NCBI GenBank assembly: GCA_963842515.1
Contig: CAWJGO010000005.1
Coordinates: forward strand, 372,001 to 436,000
Length of the DNA stretch: 64,000 nucleotides
From: CADEED01 sp963842515
Lineage (GTDB): Bacteria > Pseudomonadota > Gammaproteobacteria > Steroidobacterales > Steroidobacteraceae
Direction of reading: 5' to 3'
The notes beneath the pieces are model-generated. The model was not told where the DNA came from and did not search any database. It saw only the letters and a program-made list of their open reading frames with translations. Positions 34,541 through 44,143 of the stretch are shown one piece after another. Numbering within the stretch: the stretch's first letter is position 1; every line of letters starts with the position of its first letter. The position numbers and the translations under genes were made by a program.

Positions 34541-35296
34541 TCAGCGGTTTTGCAGCTCGCGATGCGCTTCGTCCAGCCACTCTTGCTGGGCCTTGCGATA
34601 GTGAGCTGGAGCGTATTTGGCCCGGTCCAGCAGCGCTTTGAGCGTTTGCTGGGCCAGGGGTCTCTGATCCGACTTGTTCAATAATCTCGCGTAACGCACA
34701 CCGGCCTCGGCGCCGGGGAAATATTCCGCCAGCGTCGCGTACTCCGACAGAGCTTTGACAAGGTCGCCCTCCGCCTCGAGCGCGCGCGCATACAGCAGAT
34801 GCCCGTCCGCGGATTTGAAGTCCGGGTTTTTCTGGATCAGGTCGTCGAGCGTCTTGCGCGCATCCTGCGCATCCCCTGCCTCGAACTGCGCCCGCGCATA
34901 GCCGTGCAGCAGCTTCGGATCTTCGGTGAAGACTCCTGTCAGACAAGTCTGATAGATAGGCAGCGCCTCCCTCGCCCGACCCAGCCGCACGAGTTCGTCG
35001 GCGTATCTCTGCCGTGAGGCGACATTGCCGGTCACCTGTACCTCGTTCTCGAACCTGCGCAGATTGCCCTCCGGATCGATCGTGGAGCGGAGGCCGCGCA
35101 GCGCGCGCCGGCTGGTGCGCGACCGCAGCAGCTCGGGGAGGATTTCAGCGCCGAAGTACACCAGCGAGCCTATGAAAGGGAAGCTCATCAGCACCACGAG
35201 TACATAGACCCAGATCGTATTCCTGCGGGTCTTGATGCAGTGAACGATGAACCCCAACGAGATCAGCCCGGAGACGATGTAAACAGCCCAGCCCAT
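34541..35296 (-). CDS. Membrane-anchored TPR-repeat protein
   Basis: 251 residues from ATG 35296. Two transmembrane helices (about residues 3-20 and 28-52, with a PLDc_N-like pattern VYVLVVLMSFPFIGSLVYF) are followed by tetratricopeptide-like helices from about residue 95 (YADELVRLGRAREALPIYQ, HGYARAQFEAGDAQDARKTL, ALEAEGDLVKALSEY). TPRs mediate protein contacts, so a scaffold at the inner membrane is likely. Specific partners are not visible. It is tail-to-tail with the small HTH-like gene and 10 nt downstream of the TonB receptor on the same strand. Confidence 0.8.
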   Translation of the reverse strand: MGWAVYIVSGLISLGFIVHCIKTRRNTIWVYVLVVLMSFPFIGSLVYFGAEILPELLRSRTSRRALRGLRSTIDPEGNLRRFENEVQVTGNVASRQRYADELVRLGRAREALPIYQTCLTGVFTEDPKLLHGYARAQFEAGDAQDARKTLDDLIQKNPDFKSADGHLLYARALEAEGDLVKALSEYATLAEYFPGAEAGVRYARLLNKSDQRPLAQQTLKALLDRAKYAPAHYRKAQQEWLDEAHRELQNR

Positions 35297-35306
35297 GGCA
35301 TGCCTC

Positions 35307-37418
35307 TCAGTTTCGAGCGTAGTCGATGGACAGGAATACGGCGCGCCCGCGCGCGGGGAAGTAGCGATAGTTGCCGAAAGCGAAGTCGGCGCGGTCGGCA
35401 TAGCGCTTGTCGAGAAGGTTATCGATGCGCAGTGCGGCCCTCAGAGTCGCGGTCGGTTTCCAGGCCAGCGCCAGGTTCCCCACCGTGTGCCCGGGGTAGG
35501 TCGCGGTGTTCGCGGCATCGAGAAAATACCTCCCGACGTACGTCGTACCCACGGCGAGGCGCCAGTCCTGCGCTTCACCAAGGTTGATATCGAGCGCGAG
35601 CGTGTGGAGGTTGCGCGGGGCGGTATCGACCTCGTTGCCGCTGATGATGGTCTCGCCACCTTCGATGGCGCGCGAGAACGCGTATTCGTGCCGCGCGATG
35701 CTGCCGTTGACGGACAGGCTCCAGCGCTCGGTGCCGAGGCGCGATTCATATTCGAAGCCGCGGTGTCGCGTGGCGCCGTTGCTCACGTTGAATCCATTCG
35801 TTTCGCGAAGGATCACATCGCGTTTCTTCATTTCATAGAACGCGCCGTTCAAGGAGAAAAAATCACCGCTGTACTTCCAGCCGAGCTCGACGGATTCGAG
35901 TTTTTCGCTGTCGAGTTCGGCTGCCGACTGCTGGCGCTGCAGGCGGTACAGCTCGGTGGTCTCCGGAGGCCGAAAGCCGGTGGAAGCGTTGACGTACAGC
36001 AGCGTGTCAAAGAAGCCGGGCCGCCACGCCAGAGTCAGGCTCGGCGAGAGATTGTCGAAGCGATCGCTGCGATCGGCCGGCCGCGAATAAAGGCAGCCAC
36101 CGGCGCTGCACAGCGTACCGTCCGCCCGCGTGTTGCCGTCGATCATGTGATTGTCGTAATCGTAGTCAGTCTGGTCGGCGCGCAGCGCCGCAGTCACCGC
36201 GAAGTCGTACTCGGTGCGGACTTCGAGCGCGAGTGTCGCGCCGAGCGTGGAAGAGTCCACGGTGTAGTTGTAATGAAAGCCCGCCGGACGAATGGCGTTG
36301 GCTGCCGGCGCGCCGTCAGTGGCGGCGCCTTGCTGGAACTCGGTGAGCTCCGAACTTGCCGTTTCGGCATCGAGCGTAATGCGCGTCGTGACGTAGCCGC
36401 CGCTGGGAAACGCCGCCGTGCCGCTCAACATGTAGCTGGTCTGCGCGTTGTGCTCGAGCGGCTTGCCGATGAGAAAGTGCTGCAGGAAATCCATGCGCGA
36501 ACGGCGATAGATGCCCGCGAAGCTGAGCAGGCCGCCTTCACCGAACGCGCTGCGGTTTTCGTAGTGCGCAGAAGCGCGCGCACTCGAGGCGTCGCGAAAC
36601 GCTTCCGGATTCGGATTGCTGCGCGCAACGGTTTCATTCCGGTAACTGTTCAGACCCTGGATGAAGCCGGCGGTTTCCTGGTTGAGCACGGACCCGGCGG
36701 CACGCAGGCGCAGCCGTCCGCCGGCCACCCACTTGTCCGCCAGTAGATTGACCTTGGCTTCGTCGACCTCAGAATCGTCGCGCCAGCCCGGCGCGCGAGT
36801 CGCGACGCCGTACACGCCGACGCCAAGTCCTTGGTGATTCGGCCTCGCCCAGGCGGCCGTCACCCGCTTGAAGGAATCAGAACCGCCTTCGACACCCATC
36901 GCGAGCTCGGGCAGGTCGTGTACCGCGGGAGTGATGACATTGACCACGCCGTGCACGGCGCTGGCGCCAAACAGCGATGAGCCCGGACCACGCAAGATTT
37001 CGATCTGCCGGGCCTGCTCATAGTCGACCTCGAACATCTCGTTGAGATTGCAGAACCCCACAGGGCGGATCGGCAGACTGTCTTCCGCGACGAGAAAAGA
37101 ACCACAAGCGCCGGCTCCGGCGAGCACCGGCGAGCGAATGGCGCCGAGACTTTCGGCGCCGCTGCCGCGCTGGATGTAGACGCCGGCATTGCGGTTGAGC
37201 ACGTCCGCCTGATGTTTGGAGCCGATAGCGGCGATGGTTTCCTCGTCGACGCGGGAAATGCTTGCGGGCGTGTCGCGGGCGACGCTTCTATCGCGGGTGG
37301 CGGTGACGACGATGTCCTCGGGGTAGGACTCATCCATCGTCTCGCGGGTCGCGGAAGGTTCCTCGGCCGCACTTGCCGCGAGCGGCAGCAAGGCCACCAG
37401 AGTGAGAGTGATACGCAT
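35307..37418 (-). CDS. TonB-dependent outer-membrane receptor
   Basis: 703 residues with a signal peptide (ITLTLVALLPLAASA). A TonB-box-like EDIVVTATRD follows, then the plug domain with IEILRGPGSSLFGASAVHGVVNVITP, and a 22-strand type beta-barrel ending in ARGRAVFLSIDYARN with the terminal aromatic/Asn pattern of outer-membrane proteins. It imports an iron complex, vitamin B12 or a glycan product across the outer membrane. The short CGSFLVAEDSLPIRPVGFCN insertion in the plug carries two cysteines. It is followed on the same strand by the TPR protein; the two may be co-transcribed. No Fur box was identified upstream. Confidence 0.92.
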   Translation of the reverse strand: MRITLTLVALLPLAASAAEEPSATRETMDESYPEDIVVTATRDRSVARDTPASISRVDEETIAAIGSKHQADVLNRNAGVYIQRGSGAESLGAIRSPVLAGAGACGSFLVAEDSLPIRPVGFCNLNEMFEVDYEQARQIEILRGPGSSLFGASAVHGVVNVITPAVHDLPELAMGVEGGSDSFKRVTAAWARPNHQGLGVGVYGVATRAPGWRDDSEVDEAKVNLLADKWVAGGRLRLRAAGSVLNQETAGFIQGLNSYRNETVARSNPNPEAFRDASSARASAHYENRSAFGEGGLLSFAGIYRRSRMDFLQHFLIGKPLEHNAQTSYMLSGTAAFPSGGYVTTRITLDAETASSELTEFQQGAATDGAPAANAIRPAGFHYNYTVDSSTLGATLALEVRTEYDFAVTAALRADQTDYDYDNHMIDGNTRADGTLCSAGGCLYSRPADRSDRFDNLSPSLTLAWRPGFFDTLLYVNASTGFRPPETTELYRLQRQQSAAELDSEKLESVELGWKYSGDFFSLNGAFYEMKKRDVILRETNGFNVSNGATRHRGFEYESRLGTERWSLSVNGSIARHEYAFSRAIEGGETIISGNEVDTAPRNLHTLALDINLGEAQDWRLAVGTTYVGRYFLDAANTATYPGHTVGNLALAWKPTATLRAALRIDNLLDKRYADRADFAFGNYRYFPARGRAVFLSIDYARN

Positions 37419-37468
37419 GATTGGGTGGGCGATTATCCCTGTGAAAGACTATCCTTGCCACGCTACCG

Positions 37469-39730
37469 ATGACCAATAAAGCAAGAAAATCAGCGCTGTT
37501 CGTCGTGATCTGCCTTGTGCTCAGCACTGCGCTACCCGCGCAGGATGCACCTCGGCAGGGCGAGCCCGGGCGCCCGCGCATCGGCCTGGTGTTGTCAGGC
37601 GGCGGTGCGCGCGGTGCGGCCCACATCGGCGTGCTCAAGGTGCTCGAGGAAAACCGCGTTCCCGTGGATGCCATCGCCGGCACCAGCATGGGCGCGGTGG
37701 TGGGCGGGCTGTACGCCTCCGGCCTGAACGCCGAGGACATCGAGCGGGTCATGACCTCGTTCGACTGGCAGAATGCGTTCAGCGACCGGCCGGCGCGCAC
37801 CGACCTCAATTTCCGCCGCAAGCTGGAAGACCAGAATTTCCTGGTGAAGTTTCCGCTGGGACTCAAAGGCCGGAAGTTTCGCCTGCCGCGTGGCCTGGTT
37901 CAGGGACAGAAGCTCACCCAGATCCTGCGCGGACTCACGCTGCCCGTGGCGCAGATCCAGCACTTCGACGATCTCGCCATTCCGTTCCGCGCCATCGCCA
38001 CCGACATCGTCACCGGGGATCGCGTAGTCCTCGATCACGGTGACCTAACTACGGCGATGCGCGCCAGCCTGTCGGCGCCCGGGGTGTTCGCGCCGGTGGA
38101 CAGCGAAGGCCGCATGCTGGTTGACGGTGGCTTATCGTCGAACCTGCCCATCGACGTCGCGCGCGAGATGGGCGTAGACATCCTCATCGTCGTCGACTGC
38201 GGATTTCCGCTGCTCGAGCGCGGCAAGCTGGTGTCGGTGGCCACGGTGTCCAACCAGATGCTCGCCATCCTGATCCGCCATAACACGGCCGAACAGCGCA
38301 AAACCCTCAAGACGAGCGACGTGGTCATCGACCCGGCGCTCGGGGATTTCTCCTCGCTCGACTTCACCGACCACGCCAAGGCGATGCGCATCGGCGAGGA
38401 GGCCGCGCGCGGCCAGACGCAACGCCTCGCGGCGCTGTCGGTGCCAGCCGAGGATTTTCAGCGCATCGTCGACGCGCGCGCGGCCAGGCGCAGTGACCTG
38501 CCCAAGATCGAGTTCCTGCGTATCGAGCCGGGATCGGAGAAATATGCTGGTGCCATCCAGTCGCTCTTCGGGGACCAGGTCGGCAAGACCATCAGCGTGC
38601 CCAGCCTCACCCGGCGCGTCGACGAGCTTTACGGCCAGGGCAATCTGGAGATCCTCGACTATCGTCTGGTACAGGGGCCGGTGGGCGCGGGTGGCGATTC
38701 AGGCTCAGCGCCCGATTACGGGCTTGCCCTCGCCACGCGCCGAAATTCCTGGGGCCCTAACTATCTGCGCTTCGGCCTGGCGCTGCAGAACGATTTCGAG
38801 GGCAATTCCTCATTCAATGCCGCGGCTCGTGGCACGCTGGCCGAGATCACCAAGTACGGGGGTGAGTGGGTGTGGGACGTGCAGGTGGGCGAGACACCAC
38901 GCGTGGCCACCGAGATCTACCTGCCCGTGCAATATCGCTCGCGCTGGTTCGTGGCGCCGCATGCTGAGTTTCAGATTCGTACCTTGCCGCTTTCGGATTC
39001 GAACGAACGCATCGTCGCGGAATACCGTGTGCGCACCACGGACTACGGTGTCGACCTCGGCCGCGAGCTCGGCAACTACGGTGAGATCCGCATCGGCGCC
39101 GGCCGGACAATCGGCTCGGCGCGCGTGCGCATCGGTGACCCGTTGCTGCCACCGTCGGAATTCGACACCCACAATCTGTTCAGCGAATTCCGCTACGACA
39201 CCCTCGACAACGTGAATTTCCCGCACCACGGCGCGTCGTTCCAGATCGGCTGGCAAGGCGAGCGCGAAGGGGGCGGCGATTCGCAGGATGCGAATCTCAT
39301 GCTGTTCGACCAGCTGTTCGCGCACTCCTGGGGTCGCAATACCGCCATCCTCTGGACCACCGCCGGTACCCGGCTCGATTCCGACACCGACATCGTGCGC
39401 TCGTTTTTCACGCTCGGCGGGTTCCTCAACATGTCGGGAATCACGCCGGAGACACTGGTGGGACCGCATTTCGCCGTCGCCCGCGGCATTTTTTACCGGC
39501 AGATCGGCAAGGGTGGGCAGGGTTTCCTCAACGTGCCCATGTACCTCGGCGCCTCGGTCGAGAAGGGCAATGTGTGGAACGCGCGCAGCGATATCTCGTG
39601 GGGGAGCGCCCGGACCAACGGCAGCGTGTTCCTGGGGCTGGATACCTTGTTAGGCCCGGTGTACTTCGCCACCGGATTTGACGACGAGGGCGGCTCCGCC
39701 TACTACCTGTTCCTCGGCCGGACTTTTTGA
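37469..39730 (+). CDS. Patatin-like phospholipase with Omp85-type barrel (PlpD-like, type Vd)
   Basis: 753 residues. A signal peptide (hydrophobic SALFVVICLVLSTALPA) precedes a patatin domain: the oxyanion-hole GGGARGAAH, the nucleophile in GTSMGAVVGG and the Asp dyad in DGGLSSNLP. Then a POTRA-like region (about residues 340-400) and a C-terminal surface-antigen beta-barrel ending YYLFLGRTF. This domain order (passenger lipase, POTRA, 16-strand barrel) is that of PlpD-type Vd autotransporters. The passenger would be a surface or released phospholipase A. Its length is close to that of PlpD. It is divergent from the TonB receptor with only 50 nt between. Confidence 0.9.
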   Translation: MTNKARKSALFVVICLVLSTALPAQDAPRQGEPGRPRIGLVLSGGGARGAAHIGVLKVLEENRVPVDAIAGTSMGAVVGGLYASGLNAEDIERVMTSFDWQNAFSDRPARTDLNFRRKLEDQNFLVKFPLGLKGRKFRLPRGLVQGQKLTQILRGLTLPVAQIQHFDDLAIPFRAIATDIVTGDRVVLDHGDLTTAMRASLSAPGVFAPVDSEGRMLVDGGLSSNLPIDVAREMGVDILIVVDCGFPLLERGKLVSVATVSNQMLAILIRHNTAEQRKTLKTSDVVIDPALGDFSSLDFTDHAKAMRIGEEAARGQTQRLAALSVPAEDFQRIVDARAARRSDLPKIEFLRIEPGSEKYAGAIQSLFGDQVGKTISVPSLTRRVDELYGQGNLEILDYRLVQGPVGAGGDSGSAPDYGLALATRRNSWGPNYLRFGLALQNDFEGNSSFNAAARGTLAEITKYGGEWVWDVQVGETPRVATEIYLPVQYRSRWFVAPHAEFQIRTLPLSDSNERIVAEYRVRTTDYGVDLGRELGNYGEIRIGAGRTIGSARVRIGDPLLPPSEFDTHNLFSEFRYDTLDNVNFPHHGASFQIGWQGEREGGGDSQDANLMLFDQLFAHSWGRNTAILWTTAGTRLDSDTDIVRSFFTLGGFLNMSGITPETLVGPHFAVARGIFYRQIGKGGQGFLNVPMYLGASVEKGNVWNARSDISWGSARTNGSVFLGLDTLLGPVYFATGFDDEGGSAYYLFLGRTF

Positions 39731-39749
39731 CGGCTGCCGCCGACGTCGG

Positions 39750-39773
39750 AAAACGCCGCCGAAGCGGCGGCGT
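39750..39773 (-). terminator. Intrinsic terminator of the minus-strand small gene
   Basis: Stem ACGCCGCC/GGCGGCGT with a 5-nt loop (39753-39773). On the minus strand it is followed by TTTT (39750-39753). It lies in the 57-nt gap between convergent stops and would terminate the 88-residue gene. Confidence 0.65.
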
Positions 39774-39787
39774 ACGTCAAGCTGGGA

Positions 39788-40054
39788 TCAAAGGCCGCGC
39801 GATTCGTGCAGCTTCTCGACCTTGTCGAACTTCAGCGCCGGTTTGTCGCCGGCCCGTGAGTATTCGTGTTTGCGGGCCATTTCGACCAGCGCAGCGTCGC
39901 GTTCGGCAGCGGTGCCGTACCAGTGCGTCTTGTTCCAGTCCGCACCGAGCAGCTTGCGGAACGGGTCGCCCGACTTCAGCGTGATGCGCACGCCAAACGG
40001 GCGCTGGATGCCCACCTCGGGCCGACGCAGGTTGTGAGGAGCGACGATCGCCAT
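39788..40054 (-). CDS. Small conserved hypothetical protein
   Basis: 88 residues from ATG 40054: IVAPHNLRRPEVGIQRPFG near the start, then LLGADWNKTHWYGTAAERD and MARKHEYSRAGDKPALKFDKVE. No signal peptide or transmembrane segment. I do not recognise a named family, although this kind of short protein with a ThiS/DUF-like basic start is common in related proteobacteria. It has its own terminator and is transcribed toward the patatin gene. A longer frame to 40117 exists, but its extra residues look like intergenic sequence. Confidence 0.6.
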   Translation of the reverse strand: MAIVAPHNLRRPEVGIQRPFGVRITLKSGDPFRKLLGADWNKTHWYGTAAERDAALVEMARKHEYSRAGDKPALKFDKVEKLHESRGL

Positions 40055-40185
40055 GAAGTCTCCGTTCGGCAGTGCAGCAGCGGGCGCTAGGTTACGAAGC
40101 GCCGGCGGCCATCGCAACTGTATTGCGACTCCGGGTGATCAGGGGCCCGCCGGGGCTCAGAAGCGCAGTGTTTTGACGTGCATGG

Positions 40186-42339
40186 TCAAAAATCCCAGCT
40201 GAGCGACGCTGAGACAGCGAGCGGCTCGCCGTAGTGCGTGTTGTCGTACTCGTCGAGCACGAAGTACTTCTCATCGAGCAGGTTGCTGCCGTTCAACTGC
40301 ACCGAGATCCCCGGCGTGAACTGATAACGCACCATGAGGCTGATCTGCGTCACCTCGCGCTCGCGGAACGTGAAGCCGCCGTCCGGCGCGCCGACGGGCG
40401 TATAGCTGTCGGACTGCCAGTTGACCCCGCCGCCGAGCGTGAGCTTGCTCGACGCGGCCGGCCTCCAGGTGGTGAACGCGCGCACCAGCATGCGCGGCAC
40501 GAACGTGCGAACGGCGAGGCCGTCCGCATCCTTGATGAGATACCGCGTCCAACCGAGCGAAGCGTTCCATCTTTCGGCCAGTGCGCCGGACGCTTCGAGC
40601 TCGAAACCGCGGGTACGCGTGCCGTCGATCGCAACCGACGCCTGCGTGCCGCCATCCAGCATGATGGGATCGCCGTTTTCATCGAATGCGGCGGCGGCGA
40701 CATTGTCCTGCCTGGTCTCGAACAAGGTGAGCGCGGTGTGCAGATGCGCGTCGAAGTGTTCGCCCTTGATGCCGAACTCCACACTGTTGCCGTCGATGGG
40801 ATCGAGATATTGACGCCCGGCATCACGTGTGACCTGCGGCTTGAAGATTTCCGTGTAGCTCGCGAAGGCCGAGAAATGGCGGCCGATGTCGAAGATCAGA
40901 CCGGCGTAGGGGATGACCTTCTGGTAGTCGGTTTCAAAGGTCACATCGGGCGAGTCGTATAGATAGAAGTGATCGGTCTTCCAGGTGCTGTACCGCACGC
41001 CGGCAATGGCCTTGAGCGGCTCGGCCAGCACGAAGCGCCCTGCGATATACAGCCCGTTCTGCCGCGAGTCGATATCGGTCAGCAAGACGCCGGCCGCGTC
41101 AAAGGTGGGTTCTGGATACGAGCCATCCCACTCGAAGAAATTGCCGACCGGGGCCAGCTCGCCCGGCGTGTATTCAGTGCCTGTGTTCTTCACCTTCGAG
41201 CCGTTGTACCCGACGACCAGCTCGTGCTCGCGGCCGAACAAGGTCAGCGGACCCGACGCATGAGTGTCGAGCGAGAGCTGGGTGATCTCACCGTCACTGC
41301 GATAGGCGAAGGGATCGAGACCCTCGCCGGTATCAGGGTCGGGAAATCCGTACACGTAGAACAACGCGAGGTCTTCTTCGAAACGCCGCCAGCTCACCGT
41401 GGAGCGCAACGACCAGTCGTTGCCGAAGGCATGCTGCACCTCGGCGAACGCGGATGTCGTGCGGCGATCCCAGAAGCTCCAGTCCGGCGCCGTGGTGATC
41501 GAGCGCGACCAGTTGGCCGGCGAGCCATCGGCCAGGAACAGCGGGAAGGACCCCCAGGTGTTGCTTCGCGGCTGGTTATCCTGGAAATCGATGCCCACCG
41601 AAAGCGTCGTGGTCTCGGACAGATCGGCATCGACGATGCCGTAGAAGACCTTTTTCTCCTTGCTATAGAGGTTCTGGAACGATTCGGTGTCCTGGTACAC
41701 GCCGACGAAGCGGGCGCGTACTCGACCGTCGCTGGTCAGAGGAGTGGATATGTCGACATCGAAGCGGTGGTCATTCCACGAGCCTGCGGTGAACCCGAGG
41801 GAAGTCGCGAGTTCTTTGCTATCCGCGTGCTTGCGATACAGGTTGATCGATGCCGCAGGGCTCCCGGCCCCGGTCATGAGGCCGGTGGCGCCGCGCACGA
41901 TCTCGATGCGGTCGTACAGCGCGGTGTCCAGCGTTTCGTCGATCGAGTCCGTGCTGAAGTTGCCTTCCGCCGGCACGCCGTCGTACATCAGGTTGTCGAT
42001 GACGAAGCCGCGCGACGTGAACAAAACGCGCTCGGTGTCCCACGCGTAGCTATAGACGCCAGGCGTGTTGTCGAGCACGTCATGCAGCGACTGCAGGTTC
42101 TGATCGTCCAGGCGCTCACGCGTGATCACCGTGACCGACTGCGGTGTTTCGCGCAGCGTCAGCGGTAGTTTGGCGGCCGTGCTGGTGGCTTCGGCGGCCG
42201 CTTCGACCCGGATCGTCTGCAGAGTTTTGGCGTCCTTGGCGGAATCAGTGTCCGTAGAGGTCTGCGCGGCGATCGCGGAGTGGGCGCCGAGCGTCCCGCT
42301 GAGCCACGCCAAAGGCAAAAGGGCATTTCTGCACCGCAT
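40186..42339 (-). CDS. TonB-dependent siderophore receptor
   Basis: 717 residues. Signal peptide with LLPLAWLSGTLGAHSAIA, then the TonB box region TIRVEAAAEATS. The plug has the siderophore-receptor wording LRETPQSVTVITRERLDDQNLQSLHDVLDNTPGVYS and IEIVRGATGLMTGAGSPAASINL, typical of FhuA/FpvA-like receptors. The barrel ends ASLSWDF. It takes up ferric siderophores. ATG 42339 is preferred over 42345 because the GGAAGGA site is then 7 nt away. A Fur-box-like sequence lies about 120 nt upstream. Expected to be iron-repressed. Confidence 0.93.
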   Translation of the reverse strand: MRCRNALLPLAWLSGTLGAHSAIAAQTSTDTDSAKDAKTLQTIRVEAAAEATSTAAKLPLTLRETPQSVTVITRERLDDQNLQSLHDVLDNTPGVYSYAWDTERVLFTSRGFVIDNLMYDGVPAEGNFSTDSIDETLDTALYDRIEIVRGATGLMTGAGSPAASINLYRKHADSKELATSLGFTAGSWNDHRFDVDISTPLTSDGRVRARFVGVYQDTESFQNLYSKEKKVFYGIVDADLSETTTLSVGIDFQDNQPRSNTWGSFPLFLADGSPANWSRSITTAPDWSFWDRRTTSAFAEVQHAFGNDWSLRSTVSWRRFEEDLALFYVYGFPDPDTGEGLDPFAYRSDGEITQLSLDTHASGPLTLFGREHELVVGYNGSKVKNTGTEYTPGELAPVGNFFEWDGSYPEPTFDAAGVLLTDIDSRQNGLYIAGRFVLAEPLKAIAGVRYSTWKTDHFYLYDSPDVTFETDYQKVIPYAGLIFDIGRHFSAFASYTEIFKPQVTRDAGRQYLDPIDGNSVEFGIKGEHFDAHLHTALTLFETRQDNVAAAAFDENGDPIMLDGGTQASVAIDGTRTRGFELEASGALAERWNASLGWTRYLIKDADGLAVRTFVPRMLVRAFTTWRPAASSKLTLGGGVNWQSDSYTPVGAPDGGFTFREREVTQISLMVRYQFTPGISVQLNGSNLLDEKYFVLDEYDNTHYGEPLAVSASLSWDF

Positions 42340-42462
42340 AACCATTCCTTCCGTGGCTTCGCCACATGGATAAAAGGGGATGGCTGGCGGCCTCGGCGCT
42401 CGATGGCGTGAGGATTAACTGGCTGGTCCCAGGGGCCTGAAAGGCCGGATTCGCAGGCCAGA

Positions 42463-42477
42463 TGATAATCATTCCTA
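42463..42477 (-). promoter_or_regulatory. Candidate Fur box
   Basis: TGATAATCATTCCTA matches the 7-1-7 Fur consensus perfectly in the left half (TGATAAT) and four of seven in the right half. It sits 118 nt upstream of the siderophore-receptor start, in the 227-nt gap it shares with the divergent small secreted protein gene. Confidence 0.5.
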
Positions 42478-42572
42478 TTTGCTGCGACTAGGGGGCAAGG
42501 TGCCGTTTCGACGTTTATCGGAGGCGCGCTTCCAATACCATCGGCGCAACGATCGAGGTAGGGGGCAGGAAA

Positions 42573-43178
42573 ATGCGAACTTCGTTGTTGTCGGTAATGG
42601 CCTTGGCCGTCGGGGTTTTCGCAGCTCATGCGCAGACATCCGCCAGGACGCCCACTCCCAGGGACATGGCCCGCATGTTCGGGGAGATGCAGTTCTGGCA
42701 GTCGGAGGCTGTGAAGCGGCGATCGATCTACCGGCGTGCGGAGGAGCTGCGGCCCCAGCGGCGCGATGCGCCACTGCGCTACTTGAACATCTCCGACGAG
42801 GAAGTCCGCGAAGTGCAGGCGATTTCCGTGAAGTTCCTGCCGCGCGCGATGGTCAATATTTCGCCGGTCGTGACAGATTGCCCCTGTGAAGAAGGTCCGA
42901 CCTGCACCGCACAGGTATACGTTGTCGCGACCACGGGGACCGCCACGCGCGGCTTGCAGCTCTCGCGCCTGAATGAACGGTGGACGGTCGGTACCGTGCA
43001 ACAGTGGTGGTCACGGCGAGACGCACTCGTCATGTCGAAAACAGGAAATGATTTCGTTGACCGTTACGAATACGGAAGAGCGCTGCACGAGCTGTATGGG
43101 GAATTCCCGGCGTGCGTCGGCGAACCGGCACCCGCGAAGCGAGCCGTGGCCGCGCAAGCAGTCGAACCGAAGAAATGA
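42573..43178 (+). CDS. Secreted hypothetical protein
   Basis: 201 residues with a signal peptide (LLSVMALAVGVFAAHA). The mature part begins QTSARTPTPRDMARMFGEMQ and carries a DCPCEEGPTC cysteine cluster. A W-rich segment (TVGTVQQWWSRRD) and a basic/Ala/Lys C-terminus follow. No recognised family. It shares the divergent gap with the siderophore receptor, and its stop overlaps the GNAT acetyltransferase start (ATGA), so the two are co-translated. The role is unknown. Confidence 0.65.
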   Translation: MRTSLLSVMALAVGVFAAHAQTSARTPTPRDMARMFGEMQFWQSEAVKRRSIYRRAEELRPQRRDAPLRYLNISDEEVREVQAISVKFLPRAMVNISPVVTDCPCEEGPTCTAQVYVVATTGTATRGLQLSRLNERWTVGTVQQWWSRRDALVMSKTGNDFVDRYEYGRALHELYGEFPACVGEPAPAKRAVAAQAVEPKK

Positions 43179-43645
43179 CGAAAAAACGAGCGCACGTCAA
43201 GGTTCGCGCAGTAACACCTCAGGACCACGAAGCTTGGAAACCGCTCTGGGATGACTACAACGCTTTCTACGAACGTACTGGCCCGACAGCACTCCCCGAT
43301 GAAGTGAACGATGCGACTTGGCGGCGATTCTTCGACGCCAGTGAGCCGGTGTATTGCATCGTTGCCGAACGCGAGGGCAAGGTAGTCGGCATTTGTCACT
43401 ACATCTATCACCGCAGCACCTCACGGCTCGAGCGGTTGTGCTATTTGCAGGACCTGTTCACTGCACCTGACTACCGTGGCCACGGCATCGGGCGCGCGCT
43501 GATCCAGCAGGTTTACGAAATCGCCAAACAGGCGGGATGCAAACGCGTGTACTGGCAGACTCACACCACGAACACCCCGGGCCGCACGCTGTACGACAAG
43601 GTGGCCAAGCACTTCGGCTTCATCGTTTACGCGAAAGACGTGTGA
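43175..43645 (+). CDS. GNAT-family N-acetyltransferase
   Basis: 156 residues from ATG 43175, overlapping the upstream stop. The acetyl-CoA-binding motif is LQDLFTAPDYRGHGIGRALIQQ, then IAKQAGCKRVYWQTHTTNTPGRTLYDKVAKHFGF, the GNAT core. It acetylates an unknown amine or protein. A 21-residue upstream extension of the frame looks like overlap with the secreted protein and is not used. It is followed 6 nt later by a DUF1801 gene. Confidence 0.85.
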   Translation: MTKKRAHVKVRAVTPQDHEAWKPLWDDYNAFYERTGPTALPDEVNDATWRRFFDASEPVYCIVAEREGKVVGICHYIYHRSTSRLERLCYLQDLFTAPDYRGHGIGRALIQQVYEIAKQAGCKRVYWQTHTTNTPGRTLYDKVAKHFGFIVYAKDV

Positions 43646-43651
43646 GACACC

Positions 43652-44083
43652 ATGGCTGAGAACAAGACGAAGCCCACCAAGATCAGCGTGGCCACGTTCA
43701 TCGCCAACGTGGCGAATGAGCAGCAGCGCAAGGACAGCAAGGACCTGGTGAAGCTGTTCAAAGAGCTCACGGGAAAGCCGGCGAAGATGTGGGGCCCGAG
43801 CATCATCGGCTTCGATTCGTACCACTATGTTTATGACAGCGGGCGGGAAGGCGATGCGCCTCTCATCGCGTTTTCGCCGCGCAAACCAGGGCTGGTGTTG
43901 TATGTCGGGCCATCACCCGGAGACGCGGGGCTCAAGGCCAGGCTCGGCAGGCACAAGGCCAGCAAGGCTTGCCTGTACGTCAAGAAGCTCGACGATCTCG
44001 ATCGCGGCGTCTTGAGGAAACTGGCGATGGCGTCGATTGCGGAGCTGCGCCGGCGCTATCCGGTGAAGACGATCAAGGCGTAG
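43652..44083 (+). CDS. DUF1801 domain protein
   Basis: 143 residues, cytosolic. Typical DUF1801 wording: ATFIANVANEQQRKDSKDLVKLF, MWGPSIIGFDSYHYVYDSGREG and FSPRKPGLVLYV, with KACLYVKKLDDLD near the end. The family resembles YdhG/YjbR. Its biochemical role is unknown. It starts 6 nt after the acetyltransferase, so the three small genes form one transcript. A 102-nt gap with an operator-like palindrome follows. Confidence 0.75.
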   Translation: MAENKTKPTKISVATFIANVANEQQRKDSKDLVKLFKELTGKPAKMWGPSIIGFDSYHYVYDSGREGDAPLIAFSPRKPGLVLYVGPSPGDAGLKARLGRHKASKACLYVKKLDDLDRGVLRKLAMASIAELRRRYPVKTIKA

Positions 44084-44143
44084 CTGCTTCTCGATCCCGC
44101 GGACGCTTACTTCTGTGACGTGGCCCTCGACGTTGGCCCATCA

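Noticed and set aside
40171..40191. AT-rich inverted repeat TTTTGAC/GTCAAAA over the siderophore-receptor stop
   Set aside because: Only A/T-rich arms with no GC-rich stem; it overlaps a stop codon and has no U-run, so it is not a convincing terminator or operator.
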